Assembly: GCF_000698575.1 (NCBI RefSeq)
Contig: NZ_JFHD01000018.1
Span: 81,584-145,583, forward strand
DNA from: Caballeronia zhejiangensis
GTDB taxonomy: Bacteria; Pseudomonadota; Gammaproteobacteria; Burkholderiales; Burkholderiaceae
DNA: 64,000 nucleotides
Reading direction: 5' to 3'
The notes below the pieces were generated by a model. The model had not been told where the DNA came from, did not search any database, and saw only the letters and a list, made by a program, of their open reading frames with translations. Position numbers and translations under genes: made by a program. This document shows positions 8,585 to 15,868 of the stretch, piece after piece; position 1 is the first letter of the stretch; every line of letters starts with the position of its first letter.

Positions 8585-10599
8585 AACAGCCCCCCTTCGT
8601 CATTGCTGTTCTCGTTGAGGTCACCATCCGCTCCCTCGGCGAGCGCTTCCTCGTGATGATTCTCTGCTGGCATGATCTCGCCCGTTTCAAGATCGGTCAC
8701 AACCCATTTGCCGGTCCGTTCGATCGCGTCTTTCGCTGCGGCAGCTTTTTCCGCTTCGACCCGCTTCGCTTCAGCTTCCGCGCGAACGCTCGCGAGAGCG
8801 TCCTGCCCCTCCGCGACCACAATTTTGAATCTCGGGTCACGTGGCGGGTCATCCTGACGCGCGGCAAGTCGATTAACGCGAGCCCACGGTCGATACCACG
8901 CCGGCAGCCAGTGACGGTAATTGACGAGTGTCGCGGGATAGTCACCCGGCACCTGAACGTAGGCCATGCAGTTTTTCAGCTTGCCAATCTTGTCGGGCAT
9001 CACCAGCCATTTTTCCTGTTGCCCCTGATTCAGCGATCCGCCGTCCCGCCAGTCGCTCACCGCCAGAGCCTGCCCGTTGGAGACGACTTCCATGTCCATC
9101 CGGCCGAGGCGTCTTGCCATGCGATCCCGCATCTCTGGCTCGTTCGCCCGCAGCATTACGGACGTGTTAAAGCAGTTCATCAGCGTCTTCGCCCGTTCAT
9201 GCCCGATCGACGTGATGTACTGAGTGTCCGCCTGAATCCCGGTCGCCACGCACACGCCATATTTGCGATGCGTCGCCTGCGTCTCATCAAGCTTGATGTC
9301 GCCAAGAACATGCACCTCGTCGAGGAAGTACCAGTAACGGTCGTAGTGGCAGATCTCGCGTTTGGCGGCGATGATGCCAAAGGAGATCGCAAGCAAAAGC
9401 CGGTAAAGCGGTGCGAACATCGCTTTGGTGTCGTCCGTGCTAACGATAAAAAATCGCGCATCGTCGTCAGCTTCGAAAAACTGGCGCAACGTCCATTCGC
9501 CGTCCTGGACCGCCGCTATCCCGTCGAGATAGATCGCGATGGAGCTGATGACACCCTGGCGCTGCCCTTTCGAATCGCCGCCGACCGCCGAACTTGCAAC
9601 CGACTCCTGAATCAGCAGTTCGAGCTCATCCTCCGGCATGCTCAAAATAGCCTCTGCGATCGTCCGCGTGTAGACAGCACCGCGTTGGCGTAGCCGCAAA
9701 GTCATGACGGAGAACAGCGCGCGGGCAGCGTCTTCAAAGAACGCACTTGCGCCGTGCACAACTCCTGCCTTCGGCGGCAGAAAGGCGTGCGCCAAGGTGT
9801 TTGAGTCGTAGGTGTTCTGCAGCTCCTTGAAGATAGACCAAGGCACCGAGCCCAGCATGGACGGGTTGAAAAAATAGTCCTTTCCCGGACGGAAGTAGGC
9901 TCTGAAATACTCGCCGCTCTGGTCATAGATGATGCACTTGCGCTTGCGCTGAAAGACCTGCTGCATGAGGTCATGGATAGCCAGCGACTTCCCGGTGCCC
10001 TGCGCGCCCATGAACTGAATACCCTGCATGGGTGCCGATTTCGGCAGAGCGACATCCAGTACAGTGTAGGGACCGGCTTCCTCCTTTCTAACGAGACGCG
10101 AAAGCTCTTTCGGCTCGACCAGCTCCTCGACCCCATCGACCCGCCTGTTCTCGCGGGCACGCTTGCCGAGACGGCTAAGCGACCACCAGACAGACAGATA
10201 TCCGAGCAGGCCGCACAGCATGCTGGAAAGCATGACATAGCCAAAGACGGTCACAGGCCGCGAGATGGAGGTCGTCACACTGCGGTATTGGGCAGCGGTT
10301 AGCAACTGCACCGGGTCCCCACTGGACTTGATCACGGTCAGAATCTGCTCCTGACCCGCGTCGTCCCGGATTCGCCATTTACGGGGCGTGTCCTGTTTGA
10401 CCAAGTGCGACACGATATTGAGCTTGACGATATCGACATCGCGAGGCGAAAGGCATGACATCCAGAGCACAATGGGAACGATCAGCCCGGGGACCGCACC
10501 CGCCCACAGCGACATTGACACCGCATGGATGGTCAACTTCATCCGGGTCAGAAAGAGCGCACGACCGGCACCCGCGTCGGAAATGATCTTCTCGCTCAT
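8581..10599 (-). CDS. traD: Type IV coupling protein (TraD/TrwB family)
   Basis: 672 residues. This inner-membrane ATPase brings the relaxase-DNA complex to the secretion channel. Two N-terminal membrane segments (about 25-48 and 113-138) flank a periplasmic loop. The ATPase domain has Walker A GAQGTGKS (198-205), a conserved DQSGEY motif (about 229) and Walker B YWYFLDEVHVL (about 424). The acidic tail (ENSNDEGGLF) ends in Phe and resembles the relaxosome-contacting tails of F-like TraD. It overlaps the genes on both sides by 4 nt. Confidence 0.92.
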   Translation of the reverse strand: MSEKIISDAGAGRALFLTRMKLTIHAVSMSLWAGAVPGLIVPIVLWMSCLSPRDVDIVKLNIVSHLVKQDTPRKWRIRDDAGQEQILTVIKSSGDPVQLLTAAQYRSVTTSISRPVTVFGYVMLSSMLCGLLGYLSVWWSLSRLGKRARENRRVDGVEELVEPKELSRLVRKEEAGPYTVLDVALPKSAPMQGIQFMGAQGTGKSLAIHDLMQQVFQRKRKCIIYDQSGEYFRAYFRPGKDYFFNPSMLGSVPWSIFKELQNTYDSNTLAHAFLPPKAGVVHGASAFFEDAARALFSVMTLRLRQRGAVYTRTIAEAILSMPEDELELLIQESVASSAVGGDSKGQRQGVISSIAIYLDGIAAVQDGEWTLRQFFEADDDARFFIVSTDDTKAMFAPLYRLLLAISFGIIAAKREICHYDRYWYFLDEVHVLGDIKLDETQATHRKYGVCVATGIQADTQYITSIGHERAKTLMNCFNTSVMLRANEPEMRDRMARRLGRMDMEVVSNGQALAVSDWRDGGSLNQGQQEKWLVMPDKIGKLKNCMAYVQVPGDYPATLVNYRHWLPAWYRPWARVNRLAARQDDPPRDPRFKIVVAEGQDALASVRAEAEAKRVEAEKAAAAKDAIERTGKWVVTDLETGEIMPAENHHEEALAEGADGDLNENSNDEGGLF

Positions 10600-10946
10600 G
10601 TTGCATTCCCCACATGTTGCACACCCAGTTCGGACACACTCAACAGCCGATACCCCGCGGCGTCATGCGGCAAAAGGGTAAGCAGGGAATCCGCGCGTGC
10701 GCCGAAACTGTCTCGCCAGCTACGGTCTGGCATACGCAGGAAATCGCACGCCCTGACGCGGCCATCAGGTTCGACAAACACGATCTCGCAGGCACCCGGC
10801 AGCTCGTCACCGACCCGCTTGTATTCGAAGTGAAGCATCGTGCAGGCGCCGTCTTCGGAGGCGTAGGTACGACATGAGGCGTGATACTCGCCTTCCTCCA
10901 GCTGCTCTTGACGGTTGACGGACTCGATGTCGATAGGAAGAAACAT
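10596..10946 (-). CDS. Unknown small protein in the transfer-processing operon
   Basis: 116 residues, soluble, with two Cys (CRTYASEDGAC) and no membrane segment. Its stop overlaps the traD start (ATGA, 10596-10599), and it follows the ribbon-helix-helix gene by 4 nt. No family was recognised. Context places it between the relaxosome accessory protein and the coupling protein. Confidence 0.7.
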   Translation of the reverse strand: MFLPIDIESVNRQEQLEEGEYHASCRTYASEDGACTMLHFEYKRVGDELPGACEIVFVEPDGRVRACDFLRMPDRSWRDSFGARADSLLTLLPHDAAGYRLLSVSELGVQHVGNAT

Positions 10947-10950
10947 GGCG

Positions 10951-11331
10951 TCAATCCCCGTTGAAGGTCCCGTTGTCGTATGCGCGGTCGATGAACTTTC
11001 CTTGCTTGATCGCTTCCCGGATATGCCCTCTCACCTGATCCTTCACGCTGTCTGGCATCGTGCTGGCGAGTCCCGGAGGGATTGCGGAGGACGCGAGCGC
11101 CCCGGCCGCGAGAATGCAGAGTTTGGTAACCGCTTCCTGCAGATCTGTTACCTGAGCTTGTAGCGTCTGATTGGTCTCCAACAGGACCTCGTGCATGCGG
11201 TCGTAGCCGGAGATTGCGTCGCGCAGGTAGAGGCGAGCCAGCGTGTTGTGAGTGATCTTGCGCTTCTTCGCCTCCTGTTTTAGATGCTCGTATTCGTCCC
11301 ATTCAACGCGGAAATGAATTGACGGCTTCAC
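10951..11331 (-). CDS. Ribbon-helix-helix relaxosome accessory protein (TrwA/TraM-like)
   Basis: 126 residues. The N-terminus (KPSIHFRVEWDEYEHLKQEA then KKRKITHNTLARLYLRDAI) has the strand-helix-helix pattern of ribbon-helix-helix DNA-binding proteins. A coiled-coil segment (about 50-72) follows. As the first gene of the traD-traI operon next to the candidate oriT it corresponds in position to TrwA of R388 or TraM of F. Those proteins bind oriT, stimulate the relaxase and repress their own operon. Likely operator: the inverted repeat at 11371-11391. Confidence 0.75.
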   Translation of the reverse strand: MKPSIHFRVEWDEYEHLKQEAKKRKITHNTLARLYLRDAISGYDRMHEVLLETNQTLQAQVTDLQEAVTKLCILAAGALASSAIPPGLASTMPDSVKDQVRGHIREAIKQGKFIDRAYDNGTFNGD

Positions 11332-11370
11332 GGTATCTGGTCTCTCTCGCTTGAGGTTGATTGATCGGCA

Positions 11371-11391
11371 AGTGGTGCAATTTGCACCACT
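11371..11391. promoter_or_regulatory. Perfect inverted repeat upstream of the accessory gene, probable operator
   Basis: Arms AGTGGTGCA (11371-11379) and TGCACCACT (11383-11391) are separated by 3 nt, giving a 9-bp perfect palindrome 40 nt upstream of the ribbon-helix-helix gene. Its size and place fit autoregulation by that protein. A TATAAT-like -10 on the - strand lies at 11452-11457, though the same bases also read TATAAT on the + strand. Confidence 0.55.
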
Positions 11392-11499
11392 ATGTATCTC
11401 TCTGATTTCATGCGCGATTTTACATCTTTATTTCTTTCATGGAAAGAACTGATTATAATTTTTGGTGCGCAAAAAGAACCGCCAAATCATGAGCTTGCG

Positions 11500-11560
11500 A
11501 CGGTTTTGACGTGTGCACGGTACGTGCGTCATGTCTGTGCTTTCTGAGGGGCGGTTTTGA
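11500..11560 (+). other. Candidate oriT nic region
   Basis: A hairpin GCACG (11515-11519), GTA, CGTGC (11523-11527), extendable by GAC/GTC (11508-11510 with 11528-11530), is followed after 4 nt by TGTCT (11532-11536). R388-type oriTs have the TrwC-binding hairpin IR2 just 5' of TGTCT with cleavage after the last T. By analogy the nick falls between 11536 and 11537 on the + strand, so transfer starts rightward with the + strand. The region is intergenic, next to the accessory gene, as in R388. The motif match is by eye. Confidence 0.55.
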
Positions 11561-11608
11561 TTTTTCCTGCTGCCTCGGAATACGGGGAAAAGGCATGCCC
11601 CTGCAGCG

Positions 11609-11687
11609 TCGGGGGATTCCGGGGAATTGATTTTTGGGCGTGAGAAAGCGATGATGCACCGGCGCACGCTACTACGGAATCCCCCGA
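11609..11687. repeat. Widely spaced 13-bp inverted repeat in the oriT region
   Basis: TCGGGGGATTCCG (11609-11621) is perfectly inverted at 11675-11687, with 53 nt between the arms. It lies between the candidate nic site and the first leading-region gene. It may be a binding site for an oriT-bending or accessory protein, or for the 108-residue protein encoded just downstream. Confidence 0.6.
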
Positions 11688-11714
11688 CTACAACCTCACT
11701 ATGGGATGAGCATC

Positions 11715-12041
11715 ATGAGCAAGCAAGACGTAACTGAGAAGAAACCGCGTGGACGTCGGCCGGCGTTGTCTACCGCTGAGAAAATCGCCGACATGGAGAA
11801 GCAACTTGCAGCGCTTAGGGAACAGGCGAGGCGCGAAGAGAGAGAGAACGTCGAGAAGAACCGTAAGGCGATTTTCGATCTGTTCAAATCCGAGCGACTG
11901 GATGTGATCAGCGTCGACGAGTGGAAGAAGGTTGTCCCGCAGGTCAAGGCGCTTCTCGGCGTGCAAGCCTCGGGCGAAAGCCCGGCGCGCACGCCGGATA
12001 GCGCCAAGGAAGCAAGCCCAGCGCAGGCGCAGGCGGCTTAG
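11715..12041 (+). CDS. Small basic coiled-coil protein next to oriT
   Basis: 108 residues from ATG 11715, preferred over ATG 11706 because GGGATGAG then sits at ribosome-site distance. It starts with a basic DNA-binding-like stretch (KKPRGRRPALSTAEK), then a coiled coil (about 22-52), then a short helical domain, and ends in an Ala/Gln tail. It is one of very few + strand genes in the leading region. The distal inverted repeat at 11609/11675 lies just upstream. No family was recognised; a DNA-binding or oriT accessory role is inference. Confidence 0.65.
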   Translation: MSKQDVTEKKPRGRRPALSTAEKIADMEKQLAALREQARREERENVEKNRKAIFDLFKSERLDVISVDEWKKVVPQVKALLGVQASGESPARTPDSAKEASPAQAQAA

Positions 12042-12773
12042 CGCTTTCCACAAATCCACGGCACCGGACGGACGGCCGCGATTGATATAAATCGCAAGAG
12101 CCGTCCGCCGCGGGAGTTTTCCACAACGGGGTTTGTTGTGGAAAACTCGGTACCGCGGGGTGCGGTGGAGCTTGTGGGAAACGTGCGGTGTAAGAACCGC
12201 GGCGGTGAGCGGCGACGGCGGCCAAGGGCAAGTGTGGGACGATAGTCCCGCGCGACCCCTGGTCGCCGTTTCCATTTTCAGGGGCTTCCTGACCGATGAC
12301 GAGGGTACGAGTTAATCGGTTAGGCTGGATTAAGTGAATGCTGGACCGGCACGGGCCAGCACCGGTTCAAATGCGAGAGTCCGGCCAAAATGAGAGCGGC
12401 GTTTAGGTCGGCGACGTCTCCATCAGGATGACGTGCCGTGCGCTAGGCGAAGGGACGCGGAGCGTTCCGTAGCGTGGAGTCGCGAGAGGCGGCATTGCAT
12501 GGCAATGCGCCGCGAGCGGCCACTCGTACGGTAGATCCGGCGAGCGGCGCGTGAGCGCCGGTAGCCGGATCGGACGGACCTATTTTGAGCAAGTCATTGC
12601 TCAAAATCGCGAGTGCTGTGCCCGGCGCGGGCGGGGTGGATTCGGCGCGCAGCGCAGAAGCCGGCCCGCCCGCGCCGACCGCGGAAATTGCAGTCACCCC
12701 CACCTGTGAATGTTTTTCGCATGCGCAACTTTGCCCGCCGTGCATCGCACGACGGGTGCGCCTCCGTAGTCCG
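12042..12773. other. Non-coding, hairpin-dense stretch on the leading side of oriT
   Basis: No convincing gene. At least five stem-loops are visible: 12070-12106 (two stacked stems, GGACGGC/GCCGTCC and GCGATT/AATCGC); 12114-12148 (perfect 14-bp arms around a 7-nt loop, flanked by CCGCGG); 12534-12571 (stacked GATCCGGC/GCCGGATC and CGGCGC/GCGCCG); 12583-12606 (TTTTGAGCAA/TTGCTCAAAA); and 12623-12677 (13-bp perfect arms). This density is expected of sites that act as folded single strands, such as priming or relaxase-loading sites. A degenerate TTTCGCATGCG palindrome lies at 12715-12730. Confidence 0.6.
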
Positions 12774-13328
12774 CTATTCGTGATTACCGCAAGGGCAACA
12801 CCAGGGATCAATCCCCGTCAGTGAGCACCCTCCGGACTCCTCGATCTCATCCTGCATCGCCTGACATTCCTCCGGCGTGGCGTAGCCCTTGCCCTTGGCA
12901 ATCTCCAGGGCGAGGTCTCGGAAGGGCACTTCGAGCGCGTCCAGAAAGTCGTCCACGTTCTGTGAAAACCGCTTTACGAACAGTTCGTATGAGAGTCCGC
13001 ATCCACGCCTTGCCGTGTCGGCCATCGCCGTTAGCTCGGAGTCGATACCTTCCCGGGTGCGCCGCTTTTCTCGCCGCTCCCTTACCGCCTCGAACGCCTC
13101 GATGTACGCGTTGCGAAGCGGCTGAACATCGGCGAGAAGTGCCGGACATTGCACATCACAATCGTCACTCCCGGCGACATCACCACAACGCTTTGCGTAG
13201 TTGAGCGCCCAGAAAAGCCGGTCTTTGGCGTCCCTGTCATCGCCAGCAACCACGCTAACGCGGTGCAGCGCCCATTGCGTGCGAGCGTCGAGTGCGGTCG
13301 AAAATGTGCTTTTCTGCGTATCTGTCAT
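12774..13328 (-). CDS. Unknown protein, last gene of cassette 1
   Basis: 184 residues, acidic and Cys-rich, ending in the cluster CCPCGNHE. The N-terminus (ALDARTQWALHRVSVVAGDD) is clearly related to that of the next gene upstream (ALEARAAWALHVVAVIAGDS), so the two are paralogues in tandem. The start overlaps that gene by 4 nt (ATGA). No family was recognised. It is the leading-region gene nearest oriT and would be among the first to enter a recipient. Confidence 0.7.
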   Translation of the reverse strand: MTDTQKSTFSTALDARTQWALHRVSVVAGDDRDAKDRLFWALNYAKRCGDVAGSDDCDVQCPALLADVQPLRNAYIEAFEAVRERREKRRTREGIDSELTAMADTARRGCGLSYELFVKRFSQNVDDFLDALEVPFRDLALEIAKGKGYATPEECQAMQDEIEESGGCSLTGIDPWCCPCGNHE

Positions 13329-13621
13329 TGCGTCACCTTGTTAGCGTTGAGGGCGGCCTCGATAAGGTCGTGGATAGTCGGGAGCGCGGCTCTCGCTCGT
13401 TCATTCCAACCTGCAGTCCATTTGCCGACCAGCGCGGGAACGTCCGACACCAGGTTGGGCCTGCTAACACCTTCGGTGTGGCTTGCCCGTCCGCTCTCCA
13501 TCGCCATAATCTGTGCCTCGGCGCGGTAAGCGTCCGCGGCCTTCGAATCGCCTGCAATCACTGCGACGACGTGAAGTGCCCATGCGGCGCGAGCTTCAAG
13601 CGCAAACGAATAGCTGCTCAC
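13325..13621 (-). CDS. Unknown protein, paralogue of its downstream neighbour
   Basis: 98 residues. Its first 25 residues align with those of the 184-residue protein, pointing to an old tandem duplication followed by loss or gain of the C-terminal half. No catalytic motif or membrane segment is visible. It is part of the three-gene cassette driven from R1. Confidence 0.65.
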   Translation of the reverse strand: MSSYSFALEARAAWALHVVAVIAGDSKAADAYRAEAQIMAMESGRASHTEGVSRPNLVSDVPALVGKWTAGWNERARAALPTIHDLIEAALNANKVTQ

Positions 13622-13631
13622 GGTGCCTCCC

Positions 13632-13832
13632 TTAAATGGCCATCGGGGACCAGTTACCGGGCGTGTGCTGGTAGAGCGTCACGCGCTTGGGCTGGCCGTC
13701 GATCACGGTTTCGAGACGCACGGCGCGCACGTCATCCTCCTCACGACGCCAGCGGTACATCACGCGGATTTCTGCGTTCAGGTCGCAGCCGAGAAAGAAA
13801 GCTGCGATGCGGCGAAGAAGATTCGATTTCAT
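13632..13832 (-). CDS. Small unknown protein, first gene of cassette 1
   Basis: 66 residues, basic N-terminus (MKSNLLRRIAAFF) and a mixed remainder. It lies 30 nt from the left end of R1 and 10 nt before the next gene. No family was recognised. Its reality is supported mainly by operon position and by an ATG at 13830-13832 set just downstream of the conserved R1 leader. Confidence 0.55.
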   Translation of the reverse strand: MKSNLLRRIAAFFLGCDLNAEIRVMYRWRREEDDVRAVRLETVIDGQPKRVTLYQHTPGNWSPMAI

Positions 13833-13862
13833 GTGCGCTCCGTTCGGTTTAAGGGGTTCAGG

Positions 13863-14133
13863 CTGACCGGGACCCTAGATTCCGAGTCCCTTCGTAGGGT
13901 TTGTTTTTGCCCGACCGGCAGCTGCTACCGTGCTGCCGCCAGTCCCCTGAGTTCGTCGTCCCGGCGACAAAGGAGCCCGTAGCCGCGAACGGACAAGGGC
14001 GTGCCCGGAGGCCGCATGCGGAGCGCAGCCGCAGGCGAGCACCGAACGGGCGAGGACACGGCGAAGCGAACCCTTGGCCGGGCGCGGCGGAGGGCTACTG
14101 TCGCGAAAAGGGACGGCGGACTCAGGGGACTGG
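13863..14133 (-). promoter_or_regulatory. R1: diverged single-stranded-promoter-like foldback element
   Basis: The most diverged copy. Base stem CCAGTCCCCTGAGT (13939-13952) pairs perfectly with 14120-14133, using different bases from other copies. In the 3' arm: -35 TTGGCC (14074-14079), 16 nt, -10 TACTGT (14096-14101). CAAGGG in the 5' arm pairs with CCCTTG at the -35. The left end carries the shared leader GACCGGGACCCTAGATTCC. It would drive 13832-12774. Confidence 0.65.
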
Positions 14134-14399
14134 CGACGGCGTGTCTGCGCGAGAGGGTAAAAACGCCGCGCGGCGAGCGCCCTTCATGCGGCCGCAGGCC
14201 GCATCACTTCGGGAAGTTGGATGTCCAGAAGGGACTCGTCCCTTCTGGTCGGCGTCAGCCGAAAGGCAAGCGATGAAAGCCCGAAGGGGCGAGACCCGGG
14301 ACGGGGCTCGATGACCGGCTCGCGCAGCGTGCCGGGCACGCCGTAGCGGTTTCCGGGCTCTGCCCGGAAATGCCCCTGCAGCTGGTGCTATGACTTGAA
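14134..14399. other. Non-coding tail between R1 and cassette 2
   Basis: No gene seen. It contains GC-rich inverted repeats, including an 8-bp hairpin TTCCGGGC/GCCCGGAA (14351-14369) just past the end of the 14400 gene. That hairpin could be a weak terminator, but it lacks a T-tract. Confidence 0.5.
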
Positions 14400-14822
14400 C
14401 TACGACGGCCGATACGCAGCGAAGTGCCGACTGGCCGCTTTCCGCTGCCGAAGCGGGAAGGCGTCGAGATGACGGGCGGCGGACGCAATCGTGGGCATGA
14501 CGGTATCCCACATTTCCCGGTCAGGCTCGTCGCCGGCGCAATGTTGCTCGAGGAGGGTATTCAGTAGCCGCACGACCAGGCTGAGGTGAGATCTCGTGTG
14601 CGGGTCGATCCTCGACGCGTCGTCGGCCAGCAGCAACCGCCATGCGCGGACATGCTCGCCAAGCGTCGACCATTGGGAGGCGCGAACCGGCAAAGAAGAC
14701 CTGACGCGCCCCGACAGCAGCTCGCCAATGCTCACAGCGATGTGCAGCGCGCCGAGCACACGAATACGGCCGTCGTCGCAATGCGGCGCCTGACGCGACG
14801 ACTCCATCAGAATGGGTGACAT
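14400..14822 (-). CDS. Unknown protein downstream of the PLD nuclease
   Basis: 140 residues, helical, Leu/Arg-rich (LSLVVRLLNTLLEQH), with no signal peptide. Its start overlaps the PLD nuclease gene by 16 nt, indicating coupled translation. No family was recognised. A partner or immunity role toward the nuclease is possible but only suggested by the overlap. Confidence 0.6.
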   Translation of the reverse strand: MSPILMESSRQAPHCDDGRIRVLGALHIAVSIGELLSGRVRSSLPVRASQWSTLGEHVRAWRLLLADDASRIDPHTRSHLSLVVRLLNTLLEQHCAGDEPDREMWDTVMPTIASAARHLDAFPLRQRKAASRHFAAYRPS

Positions 14823-15400
14823 TGTTCGAGCCTCGTCTGAAAATGCCGTTCAAAGCCGGCTGCACTGTCGACGTCGTTCCATTCAATGACCGCGTTCTCG
14901 CTGTTCTCGCGTGCGCCGGCAGCCGTGTAATTGATGCTTCCCGTCTGCACACTGCGACCGTCCAGCACCATCGCCTTATCGTGCGAAATTCTGTAGGCGT
15001 CGATCGCGCACACTCTTACACCTGCGTTTTCAAGGTAACCGAGCCCTTGCCGGATGTAGCCACTGCGGTCGTTAGCGATACTCTCGCCGTAGTCGACCAC
15101 GACAGCGACCTGGACACCGGATCGCGCCTTGGCGGCGAGAGCTTGCAGCAGCGGGCGATACGTCATCACGTACGACAGGACATGTATCGACCGTTTGGCG
15201 GAATAGACGCCGTACATCACAAGGTCCATTCCGTGATCCTCGGGTGAGAACGCGAACCAGTTGACCCGCTGGGACGGAACGCTCGCGGTATGTGTCGCCC
15301 GTGCAGCCTCAAGCTGCGAGGACCAGGGCGATGACCGGGCGGGCGCACTGAAAGCAACACAGCCAAAGACGACCGCGGCCGCAGTAATGCAACGACGCAT
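14807..15400 (-). CDS. Exported phospholipase D-family nuclease (Nuc-like)
   Basis: 197 residues with a signal peptide (MRRCITAAAVVFGCVAFSAPARS). It has one complete HKD motif, H140-x-K142-xxxx-D147 followed by GSINYT, and an upstream YSAKRSIHVLSY region typical of the short PLD superfamily nucleases. Those form dimers with one active site from two motifs and cut nucleic acids in the periplasm; Nuc of plasmid pKM101 is the known example. It is in cassette 2 between an unknown gene and the 143-residue gene. Possible roles are clearing extracellular DNA or processing during conjugation. Confidence 0.8.
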   Translation of the reverse strand: MRRCITAAAVVFGCVAFSAPARSSPWSSQLEAARATHTASVPSQRVNWFAFSPEDHGMDLVMYGVYSAKRSIHVLSYVMTYRPLLQALAAKARSGVQVAVVVDYGESIANDRSGYIRQGLGYLENAGVRVCAIDAYRISHDKAMVLDGRSVQTGSINYTAAGARENSENAVIEWNDVDSAAGFERHFQTRLEQCHPF

Positions 15401-15431
15401 GATGATTCCCGTAGCGGATGATGTTTATGAA

Positions 15432-15863
15432 TTACTGAACGCCTCGCGGGCTACCGGCGTGGAGGCTCACCATCACTTGCGTGTGAAGCCGGTCCGCAGG
15501 CGTGACTACGTACACCTGGGCGATGTCGCCCACTGCATAACGTGAAATGACGGGAGCCCCGTTCTCGATGGCGAGATGGTTTGCTGCGCACTCGTCGGGG
15601 GACATTTCTGACCAGTCTCCGATCGCATGCCGAACCACGAATTCGATCTCTGCGCGATGAAACTTTGCAAGTTGCGCGCGCTCGCTGTCCGCCACGCGGA
15701 CCGTTCCTGTCTGGAGGATCGGGTTCAGCGGCAAACCTCGCAACACGTCGCCCCGGAAATCGACCATGTAGCATTGCCACTCCGGACGCACTTCCTCGGA
15801 AAACTTCAGCGCCTGAACCTGTTGTTCAAGGGTGAGCTGGTGGTAGTAGTAGAGATGTGCCAT
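15432..15863 (-). CDS. Plasmid-type conserved protein (RH-x-x-GDW motif)
   Basis: 143 residues. The middle (FVVRHAIGDWSEMSPDECAAN, then LAIENGAPVISRY, then VVTPADRLHTQVM) follows a pattern common in small plasmid proteins sometimes labelled type I restriction subunit M without evidence. Function unknown. It starts 6 nt after the primase gene and lies before the PLD nuclease in cassette 2. Confidence 0.65.
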   Translation of the reverse strand: MAHLYYYHQLTLEQQVQALKFSEEVRPEWQCYMVDFRGDVLRGLPLNPILQTGTVRVADSERAQLAKFHRAEIEFVVRHAIGDWSEMSPDECAANHLAIENGAPVISRYAVGDIAQVYVVTPADRLHTQVMVSLHAGSPRGVQ

Positions 15864-15868
15864 AGGGA

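Noticed and set aside
8653..9693. 346-codon + strand open frame across traD
   Set aside because: Antisense shadow of the coupling protein.
12443..12811. Open frames on both strands in the hairpin-rich gap
   Set aside because: They overlap each other, span several perfect palindromes and lack ribosome sites.
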